A stretch of DNA of 64,000 bases from Actinophytocola gossypii (GCF_025165815.1 NZ_JAFFZE010000023.1:62001-126000), one strand, 5' to 3'; positions 1 to 8,085 are shown, counted from the stretch's first letter. The notes: generated by a model not told the origin, from the letters alone. A program made the numbers and translations.

Positions 1-165
1 ACTCATGCCGATGGTGTACTCGCCGTCGGGGCCCTCGCACTTCTCGCTCGGGCCGCCTGCCTGCTGGTTCTGGCCGCTGTTCTCACTGGTCGTTCCACAC
101 GCGACGGACAGGGTGAGCGCGGCGGCCATGGTGAGCACGGTCGCCACGGCACGACGTCGGGCCAT
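1..165 (-). CDS. Sugar ABC transporter substrate-binding lipoprotein (3'-truncated by window edge)
   Basis: Only the first 55 codons are in the window; the gene runs off the left edge. The N-terminus has an Arg-rich start (MARRR), a hydrophobic stretch and a lipobox-like LSVAC around residue 23, then a low-complexity Ser/Gln/Gly linker and an EYTIGMS stretch typical of the first beta-strand of periplasmic-binding-protein-fold sugar receptors. It is therefore read as the lipid-anchored extracytoplasmic receptor of the ABC importer encoded just upstream on the same strand. It starts 12 nt after the permease stop, and AAGGA lies before the ATG at 165. The sugar bound cannot be judged from this fragment. 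Confidence 0.75.
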   Translation of the reverse strand, partial: MARRRAVATVLTMAAALTLSVACGTTSENSGQNQQAGGPSEKCEGPDGEYTIGMS

Positions 166-177
166 GATCATTCCTTT

Positions 178-1197
178 CTAGGTGGTTGGCCGCAGGCGCT
201 GCAGGCCGGCGGCGACGACGATGACGAGGCCCTTCACGAGCAGCTGGACGTTCGGGTCGACGCCGTGCAGGCCGAGGAGGTTGTTGAGCACGCCGAGCAG
301 CAGCGCGCCCGCGACGGTGCCGGTGACCGTGCCGTGGCCGCCCATCAGGCTGGTGCCGCCGATGACGACCGCGGCGATCGCGTCCAGCTCGTAGCCGAAG
401 CCGTCGTTGGGGCTGCCCTGGTTGAGCTGGCCCGCGTGCACGATCCCGGCCAGCGCGGCGAGCCCACCGGCGATGCAGAACACGATTACTTTGACGCGGG
501 TGACGGGCACGCCGGACAGCCGCGCGGCCTTCTCGTTGCCGCCGATGGCGTAGACGTGCCGGGAGAACGCGCTGGTCCGCAGGAACACGATCGCGACCAC
601 CGCGACCACCGCGAAGATCAGCGCCGGGATCGGCACCAGCCCGTTGAACGTGCGCTCGCCGAGCAGCGAGAACGTCACCGGCGCCTGCCCCGGCCCGTCC
701 CCGTAGGCGATCGGCACGCCCTGCCCGCCGGACCACATCCTGGCGAGCCCTCTGGCGACTTGCATCCCGGCCAGCGTGACGATGAACGCCTGGATGCCGA
801 ACACGGCCGACGCGACCCCTTGCAGGAAGCCGAACACGACCCCGATGACCAGCACGATCACCACCGCCGCGGCCACGCCGAAGTCGCTCTCGACCATCAG
901 CACGGCCGACCCGACCGCGGCGAGCCCGAGCACCGCGCCGACCGACAGGTCGATCCCGCCGACCAGGATCACGAACGTCATGCCGACGGCCATGATCCCG
1001 ATCTCGGACACCGCGCGGACGACGTTGAACAGGTTGTCGCTGTTGAGGAACAGCAGCTCGCCGTCGTGTCGCGGGGAGAAGATCACGGCCACCAGGAACA
1101 CCGCGACCAGCCCGAACAGGCTCTGGAACCGGAACAACGAGGCCACGACGTCCCGCCGACCGGCCTTCGTCTCGGTGTCCTGTGTGGACAAACTCAC
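178..1197 (-). CDS. Monosaccharide ABC transporter permease (RbsC/XylH type)
   Basis: This 339-aa polytopic membrane protein has 8-10 hydrophobic segments and the family hallmark GGIDLSVG near residue 82, which belongs to the BPD_transp_2 permeases of ribose, xylose and related sugar importers. It would form the membrane channel, probably as a homodimer, with the ATPase encoded upstream (39-nt gap) and the lipoprotein receptor downstream (12-nt gap), so the three genes look like one operon. The start is GTG at 1197, preceded by GGAGAGG. Length and motif order are normal for the family. The substrate is not determined; ribose, xylose or another pentose/hexose are possible. Confidence 0.9.
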   Translation of the reverse strand: MSLSTQDTETKAGRRDVVASLFRFQSLFGLVAVFLVAVIFSPRHDGELLFLNSDNLFNVVRAVSEIGIMAVGMTFVILVGGIDLSVGAVLGLAAVGSAVLMVESDFGVAAAVVIVLVIGVVFGFLQGVASAVFGIQAFIVTLAGMQVARGLARMWSGGQGVPIAYGDGPGQAPVTFSLLGERTFNGLVPIPALIFAVVAVVAIVFLRTSAFSRHVYAIGGNEKAARLSGVPVTRVKVIVFCIAGGLAALAGIVHAGQLNQGSPNDGFGYELDAIAAVVIGGTSLMGGHGTVTGTVAGALLLGVLNNLLGLHGVDPNVQLLVKGLVIVVAAGLQRLRPTT

Positions 1198-1225
1198 TGT
1201 GCCTCTCCTGTTTCCATGGGCGCTC

Positions 1226-1261
1226 CGCTCATCCGCTCAGGCACCGTCTTCCCTCGTCGCG
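1226..1261. repeat. 36-nt repeat, copy A, over the 3' end of the ABC ATPase gene
   Basis: These 36 nt recur at 57703-57738 with one mismatch. In both places the repeat carries the stop codon of a minus-strand gene, so both proteins end in ATREDG plus one residue. Similarity resumes after about 40 extra nt in this copy (ACGGTG.CCGCTCCTT), as if copy A holds an insertion relative to copy B. Confidence 0.8.
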
Positions 1262-2880
1262 TGCTCGGCGCTGGCGCGCCTGCGCGCGCCCCTCAGTCCA
1301 GACGGTGCCCGCTCCTTCGCTCCCGCGCCGGTCTCGACCGCCATCGCCGTTCCGCCCTCGCCCATCGACGCGGCGAGCAGGTCGGCCTCGCCGGCGTGCC
1401 GGGTGTCCAGCTCGCGCACGCTGCGCCCGCCCGAGAGCACGATTACCCGGTCGCACACGCCGACCAGCTCGGCCAGCTCCGAGGAGGCGAGCAGCACCCC
1501 GATCCCCTGCTCCGCGGCCCGCCCGAGCAGGGCGTAGATCTCCGCCTTCGCGCCGACGTCCACGCCGCGGGTGGGCTCGTCGAGCAGCAGCAGCGCCGGC
1601 TCGGTGAGCAGCATCCGGCCGAACACGACCTTCTGCTGGTTCCCGCCGGAGAGCGTGCCGACCGGGTCGGTGACCGAGCCGAGCTTCACCCGCAGGTCGG
1701 CGACGACCTCGCGCACCTTGCCGGCCTCCCTGGCCCTCGGCACCACGCCGGCGGTGGCGATCCGGTCCACGATGGACAGAACGGTGTTGGCCAGTACCGA
1801 GTGGTCGAGCGCGAGTCCGGCGATCCGGCGGTCCTCCGGCACGAACGCCATCCCGGCGGCCAGCGAGCGGCGCGGGTGGCGTGGCCGGTGCGGTTCGCCC
1901 CGGAACAGGATCTCGCCGCGGGTCGTGCCCGGCGGGCCGGCGCCGAACAGCGTCTCGAGCAGTTCGGTGCGCCCGGAGCCGAGGAGCCCGCCGACGCCGA
2001 CGATCTCGCCACGCCGCACGTTCAGCGAGATCCCGTCCGGCTCGCGGCGGCCGGACCGCTCGCGGCGGGGCGTGACCACGAGGTCGGTGACCCGCAGCAC
2101 CTCCTCGCCCGGTTCGACCGTGCGGGTGCGGAACATGGCCTGAACCGGCCGCCCGACCATGGCCTCCGCGGCCTTCTCGGCGGTCAGGTCGCGGGCGTCG
2201 AACTGCTCGACGACGGCGCCGTTGCGCAGCACCGTGGCGCGGTCGGCGATGCGCCCGATCTCGTCCATGCGGTGGGAGATGTAGACGATTCCCGCGCCCT
2301 CGCGGCGCAGCTCGGTGATGACGGTGAACATCTGCTCGACCTCGACCGGCGAGAGCGCGGAGGTCGGCTCGTCCATGATCAGCACCTTGGCGTCCAGGGA
2401 GAGCGCCTTGGCGATGGTGACCAGCTGTTGTTCCCCCGTGCGCAGCTCACCGACCGGGCGCCGGGGGTCGAGCCGGACGCCACACCGGTCGAGCAGCCCT
2501 CGGGTAATCGTGTTCATGGCCCGGCGGTCGACGGTTCGTAATCGGGTACGCGGTTCCCGGCCGAGGAAGATGTTCTCGGCGACCGAGAGGCCGGGCACCA
2601 GATCCAGCTCCTGGTGGATCATGGCGATCCCGACGCGCTGGGCGTCGACCGGCGCCGCGAACCGGACCGGTCGCCCGCCGACCCTGATCTCCCCGGTGTG
2701 GTCGGTGACGTCGCCGGAGAGCACCTTCATCAGGGTGGACTTGCCGGCGCCGTTCTCGCCGAGGAGGGCGTGCACCTCGCCGGCGCGCAGGGTGAGGTCG
2801 ACCTCACGGCAGGCGCGCACACCGCCGTAGGACTTGCTGATGCCGATCATCTCGACCAGCGTGCTGACACCGTCGTCCAT
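1237..2880 (-). CDS. Monosaccharide ABC transporter ATP-binding protein, two nucleotide-binding domains (RbsA/MglA type)
   Basis: The 547-aa protein has two ABC domains in tandem. The first has a perfect Walker A (GENGAGKST, about residues 41-49), and the LDEPT-type Walker B reads MDEPTSALS. The second has the degenerate Walker A usual for this family (GGLLGSGRTE) with a clear LSGGNQQK signature and LDEPTRGVD Walker B. It energises the sugar importer whose permease and receptor follow. The C-terminal tail of about 35 residues after LAASMGEGG is Arg/Ala-rich, outside the family core, and overlaps repeat copy A, so it may be an acquired extension. The ATG at 2880 begins the operon; a LacI-like palindrome lies upstream. 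Confidence 0.92.
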   Translation of the reverse strand: MDDGVSTLVEMIGISKSYGGVRACREVDLTLRAGEVHALLGENGAGKSTLMKVLSGDVTDHTGEIRVGGRPVRFAAPVDAQRVGIAMIHQELDLVPGLSVAENIFLGREPRTRLRTVDRRAMNTITRGLLDRCGVRLDPRRPVGELRTGEQQLVTIAKALSLDAKVLIMDEPTSALSPVEVEQMFTVITELRREGAGIVYISHRMDEIGRIADRATVLRNGAVVEQFDARDLTAEKAAEAMVGRPVQAMFRTRTVEPGEEVLRVTDLVVTPRRERSGRREPDGISLNVRRGEIVGVGGLLGSGRTELLETLFGAGPPGTTRGEILFRGEPHRPRHPRRSLAAGMAFVPEDRRIAGLALDHSVLANTVLSIVDRIATAGVVPRAREAGKVREVVADLRVKLGSVTDPVGTLSGGNQQKVVFGRMLLTEPALLLLDEPTRGVDVGAKAEIYALLGRAAEQGIGVLLASSELAELVGVCDRVIVLSGGRSVRELDTRHAGEADLLAASMGEGGTAMAVETGAGAKERAPSGLRGARRRASAEHATREDGA

Positions 2881-2912
2881 GAATCCCTCGTCGCCGAGCC
2901 GGGCGTCTGAGA

Positions 2913-2920
2913 AATCGATT
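2913..2920. promoter_or_regulatory. Possible LacI-family operator (AATCGATT palindrome)
   Basis: The 8-bp palindrome with a central CG lies 33 nt upstream of the sugar importer operon. Sugar ABC operons of actinobacteria are often controlled by LacI-family repressors that bind CG-centred palindromes. No regulator gene is visible nearby, so this is a weak positional inference. Confidence 0.3.
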
Positions 2921-2994
2921 ACCGAACGCTAAGGGTGCCGCCACTCGAGTGTCAAGGCGCGCACGAAGGCGCACGCTCGTGCTATTCTGAGCGC

Positions 2995-3579
2995 ATGTCT
3001 GCCTCGCTGCGCGGTGCCCTGGCCAGAGCCGGCCTGCGCGTGGAGTCCGAGGAGTTCCTCGCCCTGGTCGAGGACGCGGCCAGCCGCCTGGCCCCGGCGG
3101 ACCCGGACCCGGCCGACTACTTCGACGCCGACCAGCGCGCGGCGCTCGCGGACGTGGGCCTGGACCTGTCCCCCCGCGCACCGTCCGAACGCGACTCGCG
3201 AGCCAGAGCGGTTGCCGCCCAGGCGGTCCTGCGCGACACGGCGCTCACGGTGACCGGCGCCGCCGAGCGCGTCGCCGTGGACCCGAGCCGCATCCGGCAC
3301 CGCCTCGCCGACGGCCGCCTCGCCGGTTGGAAGGACCGTGCTGGCTGGCGACTCCCGGTCTGGCAGTTCACCGACGCCGGGGTGCTCCCGGGCCTGCCGG
3401 TGGTCCTGGCCGCCGTCCCGCCCGACCAGCCCCCGCTGGTGGTGGCCGCGTTCATGACCACCCGGCAAGCCGAGCTCCGGCTCGCCGGCAAACCCATCAC
3501 CCCGCGCGACTGGCTCCTCGCCTCCGGCGACCCGAGCCGGGTGGCCGACCTCGTGGCCACCCTGGGCACACCCGCCTGA
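2995..3579 (+). CDS. HTH antitoxin-like protein, probable partner of a RES-domain toxin
   Basis: The 194-aa protein (ATG at 2995) has a central excisionase-like helix-turn-helix (TGAAERVAVDPSRIRHRLADG, about residues 83-103) and a C-terminal region with PGLPVVLAAVP...FMTT and PRDWLLASGDPSRVADL. From memory, this C-terminal pattern is the one seen in actinobacterial proteins encoded beside RES-domain toxins (Xre/MbcA/ParS-type toxin-binding domain). The nearest RES gene is 2.45 kb away on the same strand (6032-6685). TATTCT lies about 7 nt before the ATG, so the transcript may be leaderless. The stop codon is the first triplet of a tandem repeat that duplicates the 3' end of the convergent sigma-factor gene. 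Confidence 0.7.
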   Translation: MSASLRGALARAGLRVESEEFLALVEDAASRLAPADPDPADYFDADQRAALADVGLDLSPRAPSERDSRARAVAAQAVLRDTALTVTGAAERVAVDPSRIRHRLADGRLAGWKDRAGWRLPVWQFTDAGVLPGLPVVLAAVPPDQPPLVVAAFMTTRQAELRLAGKPITPRDWLLASGDPSRVADLVATLGTPA

Positions 3580-3756
3580 CCGCTATCCCAGCTGGTCACG
3601 GCGACGAGTTGGGTGTGCAATTTCGGTGGTGGCCCACCCCTGAACCGCTACCCCAGCCGGTCGCGGCGACGGGTTCGGTGTCGAATTTCGGTGCCCACCC
3701 CCTGAACCGCTACCCCAGCCGGTCGCGGCGACGGGTCAGGTGCGCGATCTCGGCGG
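3577..3756. repeat. Three tandem copies (about 60 bp) of the sigma-factor gene's 3' end
   Basis: Units begin at 3577, 3641 and 3703, with periods of 64 and 62 bp. Each starts TGA(A)CCGCTA.CCCAGC.GGTC and continues to about ...TTCGGTG. The third unit is the true 3' end of the ECF sigma gene (encoding RRRDRLG-stop). The second is nearly identical to it over the first 34 nt; the first is more diverged. The first unit supplies the stop codon of the convergent HTH gene. Confidence 0.85.
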
Positions 3757-4933
3757 TGTTGCCCGCCAGCTCGATCGCCCTGTCGTAGGCCGCGCCCGCC
3801 TCCCGAGCGCGACCCAGCCGGCGCAGGAGGTCGGCGCGGGTGGCGTGGAAGGCGTGATAGTTCGCCAAGCCGACCTCGAGCCGGTCGACGGCCGACAGCG
3901 CCACCTCCGGGCCGTCCAGTTCGGCGACCGCGATGGCCCGGTTGAGCGCGACCACCGGCGAGGGATCCACGCGGACGAGCTGGTCGTAGAGGGCGACGAC
4001 CTGCGACCAGTCGGTGTCGCGCATGTCCCGGGCGGAGGTGTGCACGGCGTTGATCGCGGCCAGCAGCTGGTAGCGACCCGGTGCCACCCCGGTGGCCAGC
4101 CGTTCGCGCACCAGCCCGTGCCCCTCGGCGACCAGCGCGGCGTCCCACGCCCCGCGGTCCTGCTCGTCGAGCGGGACCAGGTCCCCGGCGGCCGAGACCC
4201 GGGCGGTGCGGCGCGCCTCGGTGAGCAGCATCAGCGCCAGCAGCCCGGCCACCTCACCGTCGTCGGGCAGGAGGGTGCGGATCAGGCGGGTGAGCCGGAT
4301 CGCTTCGGCGGTCAGGTCGTGGCGAACGGGGTCAGGGCCGGTCGCCAGGTAGCCCTCGTTGAAGACCAGGAACAGGACGGCGAGCACGCCGCCGACCCGC
4401 GCCGGCAGATCCTCCGCCGACGGCACCCGGTACGGAATGCGCGCCGCCTTGATCTTGGTCTTCGCGCGGGTGATGCGCTGGCCCATCGCCGTCTCCCGCA
4501 CCAGGAAGGCGCGGGCTATCTCGGGCACGGTCAGACCGCCGACCATCCGCAACGTCAGCGCCACCCGGCTCTCCATCGCCAGCGCGGGGTGACAGCACGT
4601 GAAGATCAGCCGGAGGCGGTCGTCGTCGATGGGGCCGGCGACGTCGGGCTGGTCGTCGTGGATCATCCGGGCCTCCCGCTGCTTGTCGTCGCGCCGGTGC
4701 TCGCGCCGGATCCGGTCGATGGCCTTGCGGGTGGCGGTGGTGGTCAGCCACGCGCCGGGGTTCGGCGGCACGCCGGCGGACGCCCACCGCTCCACGGCGG
4801 TCGCGAACGCCTCGGCCGCCGACTCCTCGGCGAGGTCGAGGTCGCCGAAGCGCTTGGTCAGGGTGGCGACCACCCGCGCCCACTCCTCGTGGTGCGCGCG
4901 GGTGATCGCCGCCGGAACGTCGTCGGTGGTCAC
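3710..4933 (-). CDS. ECF RNA polymerase sigma factor, ECF42-type with C-terminal TPR-like extension (DUF6596)
   Basis: The 407-aa protein has a sigma-70 region 2 (residues about 10-85, with EESAAEAFATAVERW and ATRKAIDRIRREHRR), a region 4 HTH (about 115-170, LTVPEIARAFLVRETAMGQR) and a long helical C-terminal extension of roughly 200 residues containing the FNEGYLAT and ALNRAIAVAE motifs. This architecture defines the ECF42 group, which has no classical anti-sigma factor and is encoded with DGPF-motif YCII proteins, as here. The ATG overlaps the stop of the YCII gene by 4 nt (ATGA), so translation is coupled. The 3' end is duplicated downstream. Confidence 0.92.
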   Translation of the reverse strand: MTTDDVPAAITRAHHEEWARVVATLTKRFGDLDLAEESAAEAFATAVERWASAGVPPNPGAWLTTTATRKAIDRIRREHRRDDKQREARMIHDDQPDVAGPIDDDRLRLIFTCCHPALAMESRVALTLRMVGGLTVPEIARAFLVRETAMGQRITRAKTKIKAARIPYRVPSAEDLPARVGGVLAVLFLVFNEGYLATGPDPVRHDLTAEAIRLTRLIRTLLPDDGEVAGLLALMLLTEARRTARVSAAGDLVPLDEQDRGAWDAALVAEGHGLVRERLATGVAPGRYQLLAAINAVHTSARDMRDTDWSQVVALYDQLVRVDPSPVVALNRAIAVAELDGPEVALSAVDRLEVGLANYHAFHATRADLLRRLGRAREAGAAYDRAIELAGNTAEIAHLTRRRDRLG

Positions 4934-5253
4934 CGGAACGGGCGCACCTCGACCTTGCGGTGGCAGGCCCTCGACCCCTCGGCGGCCAGCGCGAGCGCCA
5001 CGTCGAGGTCGGGCGCCTCGATGATCCAGAAGCCGACGAGGAACTCCTTGGACTCCAGGTACGGCCCGTCGGTCACCATCGCCTCCGCTCCCCGGTTGTC
5101 GACGACGGTCGCCGCGTCTGGCGCGGCCAGGCCACCGGCGAAGACCCAGTGGCCCTCCGCCCGGAGCCGGTCGTCGAAGACGCTGATGGCGGACTGCTCG
5201 TCCGGGGTGGCCAGGTCGGCGCTGTCGCTGAGCACGGAAACCAGATACTGCAT
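4930..5253 (-). CDS. YCII-family protein (DGPF motif) linked to the ECF42 sigma factor
   Basis: The 107-aa protein starts at ATG 5253 (MQYLVSVLSD); GAGGAG lies upstream. It has the ferredoxin-like YCII fold pattern, with DGPYLESKEFLVGFWI around residues 62-77, a variant of the DGPF motif that characterises ECF42 partners. Such proteins are always found next to ECF42 sigma genes; whether they sense a signal or act as enzymes is unknown. It sits first in the pair with the sigma factor (4-nt overlap) and about 14 nt downstream of the DHFR-like gene. Confidence 0.88.
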   Translation of the reverse strand: MQYLVSVLSDSADLATPDEQSAISVFDDRLRAEGHWVFAGGLAAPDAATVVDNRGAEAMVTDGPYLESKEFLVGFWIIEAPDLDVALALAAEGSRACHRKVEVRPFR

Positions 5254-5267
5254 CTCGGTAGTCTCCT

Positions 5268-5873
5268 CTAGTCGATCGCGTACCGGGGGCGGCCGCCGGG
5301 CCGGTAGACCTGAAGCGTGATGCCCTCCGGAAAGGCGCGTGACTCGACCAGGTCGAGCGCTCGGTCCGGACCGGTGTCCGGGAACAGCCGGATGCCCTGG
5401 CCGACGACCACCGGCACGACGAGCAGGGTCAGCTCGTCGACGAGGTCGTGCTCGAGCAGCCACCGGACCAGGGTTCCGCTGCCGTGCACCTGCAGCTCAC
5501 CTCCCGGCCTGGCCTTCAGCTCGCGAACCGCCGCGGCGACGTCGCCGGAGAGGACCGTCGTGTCCGCCCAGCGCGGCTCGGTCAGCGTGGTCGACACGAC
5601 GTACTTGGGCTTCGTGTTCAACGCGCCGACGATCGGGTTCTCCAGATCCTCGCGCACACCCCAGTAGCCGGCGAAGAGGTCGTAGGTCCGCCGGCCGAAC
5701 AGGAACGCGTCGGCGCCCTGGTACACCTCGTCGACGAACGTCGTGGCCTCGGTGTCGAACAGCGGCCTGGCCCATCCGCCTCGCTCGAACCCGCCAGCGC
5801 GGTTCTCGTCCCGCCCGCCGTTGCCCTGCACGACGCCGTCGACGGAGACCTGGGTGGTGGTGGTCAGTTTCAT
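5268..5873 (-). CDS. Dihydrofolate reductase-family (RibD C-terminal-like) protein
   Basis: The 201-aa protein (MKLTTTTQVSVDGV) carries the family pattern of a short N-terminal strand followed by VDGVVQG, FGRRTYDLFAGYW (about residues 60-72), KYVVSTTL, GELQVHGSGTLVRWLLEHDLVDEL and the end ITLQVYRP. These are NADPH-dependent reductase-fold proteins of mostly unknown substrate, commonly annotated as DHFR family and often seen beside YCII/ECF42 genes. The start at 5873 is chosen because the upstream extension is not family-like. It is the first gene of the three-gene minus-strand unit with the YCII protein and sigma factor. Confidence 0.87.
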   Translation of the reverse strand: MKLTTTTQVSVDGVVQGNGGRDENRAGGFERGGWARPLFDTEATTFVDEVYQGADAFLFGRRTYDLFAGYWGVREDLENPIVGALNTKPKYVVSTTLTEPRWADTTVLSGDVAAAVRELKARPGGELQVHGSGTLVRWLLEHDLVDELTLLVVPVVVGQGIRLFPDTGPDRALDLVESRAFPEGITLQVYRPGGRPRYAID

Positions 5874-6031
5874 GATCGGGGTTCCGTTCCTCGAAGGCGC
5901 CCCTGGTGGGCGGCCTCTCACCCCCGCTACGAACGGCGCCGCCCCGATCCGACACCGCCGCCCGGATTTTTTTCCGACTGGCTACGCTGGAACCGTCCGC
6001 GACGCCGGCGACCCAGGAGACACCCCGACGC

Positions 6032-6685
6032 ATGTCCCGGCTCCCCCAGCCGCCGGCTCCCGAGCACCTGCGCGACCTTCTCCGCCCGGACGAGGACGTC
6101 GCCGTCGTGCACCCCGGTACGCGGATCGTCCGGGTGTTCAACGCGGGCGGGCGGCACCAGCAGCGGTGGAACACGTTCCGCACCACCGGCCCGCTCCCGC
6201 ACGCGCGCTTCGACCCGCACCCGCCCGGCCCGGACGGCACCCGCCAGGACAGCCCGGCGCACGGCGTCCTCTACTTCGGCCTGTCCGTGCGTACCAGCAT
6301 CGCCGAGGTGTTCCAGCAGACCTCCGTGGTCGACCGGGTCACCCGGCGCCCGCACCTGGTCGTCGTCCGGCCCCGCCGTGCGCTGCGGCTGCTCGACCTC
6401 ACCGGCCTCTGGCCCACCCGCGCCGGCGCGTCCCAGGAGATCAGCAGCGGCGCCAAGGACGTCACCCAGGCGTGGGCGCGGGCGATCCGCGGCGCGTTCG
6501 GTGAGCTGGACGGGCTCTGGTACCGCTCGTCGATGGACTCCGGCGACCCGGCGGTCTGCCTGTGGAACCCACCGGCCGGCGACGCCCTGCCCGCCCAGCC
6601 CGAGGTGCTGCTGCCGCTGGACCACCCGGGCCTGGACCTGCCCCTGGCCCGGGTGTGCGACTCCCTCAACTACACCTTGTCGTAG
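6032..6685 (+). CDS. RES-domain protein (NAD+ phosphorylase-type toxin candidate)
   Basis: The 217-aa protein starts at ATG 6032. RES-domain hallmarks are visible: RIVRVFNAGG near residue 31 (Arg), RFDPHPPG, VLYFGLSVRTSIAEVF around residues 79-94 (Tyr and Glu) and YRSSMDSGDPAVCLW near the end (Ser). Characterised RES toxins (for example MbcT) degrade NAD+ and are neutralised by an Xre/MbcA-type antitoxin. No antitoxin gene is directly adjacent; the best candidate lies at 2995-3579, before an intervening minus-strand operon. AGGAG occurs upstream and TACGCT could serve as a -10 box. Activity is inferred from the family only. Confidence 0.85.
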   Translation: MSRLPQPPAPEHLRDLLRPDEDVAVVHPGTRIVRVFNAGGRHQQRWNTFRTTGPLPHARFDPHPPGPDGTRQDSPAHGVLYFGLSVRTSIAEVFQQTSVVDRVTRRPHLVVVRPRRALRLLDLTGLWPTRAGASQEISSGAKDVTQAWARAIRGAFGELDGLWYRSSMDSGDPAVCLWNPPAGDALPAQPEVLLPLDHPGLDLPLARVCDSLNYTLS

Positions 6686-7804
6686 CTACTTGCGCCGGTC
6701 GGCGTGCTCCGCCTCCTGCGGCTCGTCGGCGGCCGGGTTGGCCTCCGGCTCGGCCGGGGCACCCATGGTGGTCGGGGTGCCGTGCGGCGCGGGCGCGGGG
6801 GCGTCCGGGCCGGTCGCGGTCTCGCGCCGGCCGTCCTTGCGGGTCTTGAGCAGGCTCGCCACCGCGGTGATGATCAGCACGCCGATGATCACCGGCAGGG
6901 ACACCTCGATGCCCACGGTCGGCACGCTCACGTGCTCGCCGCCGTTGATGAACGGCAGCGTGTTCGTGTGCAGCGCCTCGAGGATCATCTTGACGCCGAT
7001 GAACGCGAGGATGACCCCGAGCCCGACCGACAGGTAGACCAGCCGCTTGATCAGGCCGCCGAGCAGGAAGTACAGCTGCCGCAGGCCCATCAGCGCGAAC
7101 GCGTTCGCGGCGAAGACCAGGAACGGCTCCTTGGTCAGACCGAAGATCGCCGGGATCGAGTCGACCGCGAACATCAGGTCGGCCGAGCCGATCGCGATCA
7201 TCACGATGAACATCGGCGTGGCGTACCGCTTGGCGTCGATCTTGGTGAAGATCTTGCCGTCGTGGTAGTCCTCGGTGACCGGGAAGAGCTTGCGGGCCCA
7301 CTTGGTGACCCGGTTCTCCTCGTACTCCTCGTCCTCGCTCTCCTTGCCGATGTTGGACTTGGAGAGCTTGATCGCGGTGTAGACGAGGAACGCGCCGAAC
7401 ACGTAGAAAATCCAGCTGAACTGGGAGATCGCCGCGGCCCCGACCGCGATGAAGATGCCGCGCAGCACCAGCGCCATCACGATGCCGATGAGCAGCACCT
7501 TGTGCTGGTGGATCGCCGGCACCTTGAACGCCGACATGATCACCAGGAAGATGAACAGGTTGTCCACGGACAACGAGTACTCGGTGATGTAGCCGGCGAA
7601 GTACTCGCCGGCGTAGGTGCCCCCCGAGAACACCAGGATCCCGACTCCGAACAACACGGCACAGCCGATGTAGAAGGCCACCCACCTGCCGGCCTCGCCG
7701 ACGGTGACCTCGTGCGGCTTGCGGTCCACGATCACCAGATCGATGGCGAGCAGCACGATCAGTCCCGCCACGGTGGCGAGCCAGATCCAAACGGGCACAT
7801 TCAT
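6686..7804 (-). CDS. TerC-family integral membrane protein (probable manganese exporter)
   Basis: The 372-aa protein starts MNVPVWIW (ATG 7804, CCGGAGG before it). It has eight or nine membrane segments with the TerC motifs SVDNLFIFLVIM (about residues 80-91) and FAVDSIPAIFGLTKEPF (about 202-218), whose acidic residues are proposed metal ligands. TerC/Alx proteins export or handle Mn2+ and are often controlled by the yybP-ykoY riboswitch, which the leader here resembles. The C-terminal 55 residues are a hydrophilic Pro/Ala/Glu tail. It is a single-gene unit, divergent from the hydrolase-ABC fusion. Confidence 0.9.
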   Translation of the reverse strand: MNVPVWIWLATVAGLIVLLAIDLVIVDRKPHEVTVGEAGRWVAFYIGCAVLFGVGILVFSGGTYAGEYFAGYITEYSLSVDNLFIFLVIMSAFKVPAIHQHKVLLIGIVMALVLRGIFIAVGAAAISQFSWIFYVFGAFLVYTAIKLSKSNIGKESEDEEYEENRVTKWARKLFPVTEDYHDGKIFTKIDAKRYATPMFIVMIAIGSADLMFAVDSIPAIFGLTKEPFLVFAANAFALMGLRQLYFLLGGLIKRLVYLSVGLGVILAFIGVKMILEALHTNTLPFINGGEHVSVPTVGIEVSLPVIIGVLIITAVASLLKTRKDGRRETATGPDAPAPAPHGTPTTMGAPAEPEANPAADEPQEAEHADRRK

Positions 7805-7811
7805 CCAGTGA

Positions 7812-7938
7812 ACCTCCGGTCCAACGTCACTATGACCGGAGGTCTCTCCCGCCAGCGGTCCGCTGGCCGCCGACGCCGGGACCCACACCCAAAGATCCGT
7901 GTTGACGACACCGGCGCGAAGGAATACTCCCCTCCACA
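7812..7938 (-). ncRNA. yybP-ykoY-type manganese riboswitch in the TerC leader
   Basis: Reading the minus strand, the leader contains GGGGAGTA (7925-7932), TCGTCA in a GTGT/ACAC hairpin, a 17-nt arm with perfect 8-bp stem (7851-7867) and GAGACC (7841-7846): the conserved pieces of the yybP-ykoY aptamer in the expected order. Next, 7834-7843 pairs perfectly over 10 bp with 7812-7821, which includes the Shine-Dalgarno GGAGG. The CCTCC of that anti-SD strand can instead pair with GGAGG at the 5' base of the aptamer (7931-7935). Metal binding would then free the SD and turn translation on. Alignment by eye only. Confidence 0.72.
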
Positions 7939-8085
7939 GCTCCCACCATTGTCGCGTGCCACGCGATGGCGCACCAGTCGAGCGGACTTGTCCTAGATCA
8001 CATTCAGGACGCACAGGACGAACCGGGCGACCGGGCTGGACGGGGTTCTCAGCTACTCTCAGGAACCGGCGGATACGGTCATGCC

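Noticed and set aside
265-2541. Long + strand ORF (758 codons) over the sugar ABC genes
   Set aside because: Antisense shadow in GC-rich DNA: His/Asp/Arg/Gln-rich composition without domains, and it opposes two genes with clear ABC motifs.
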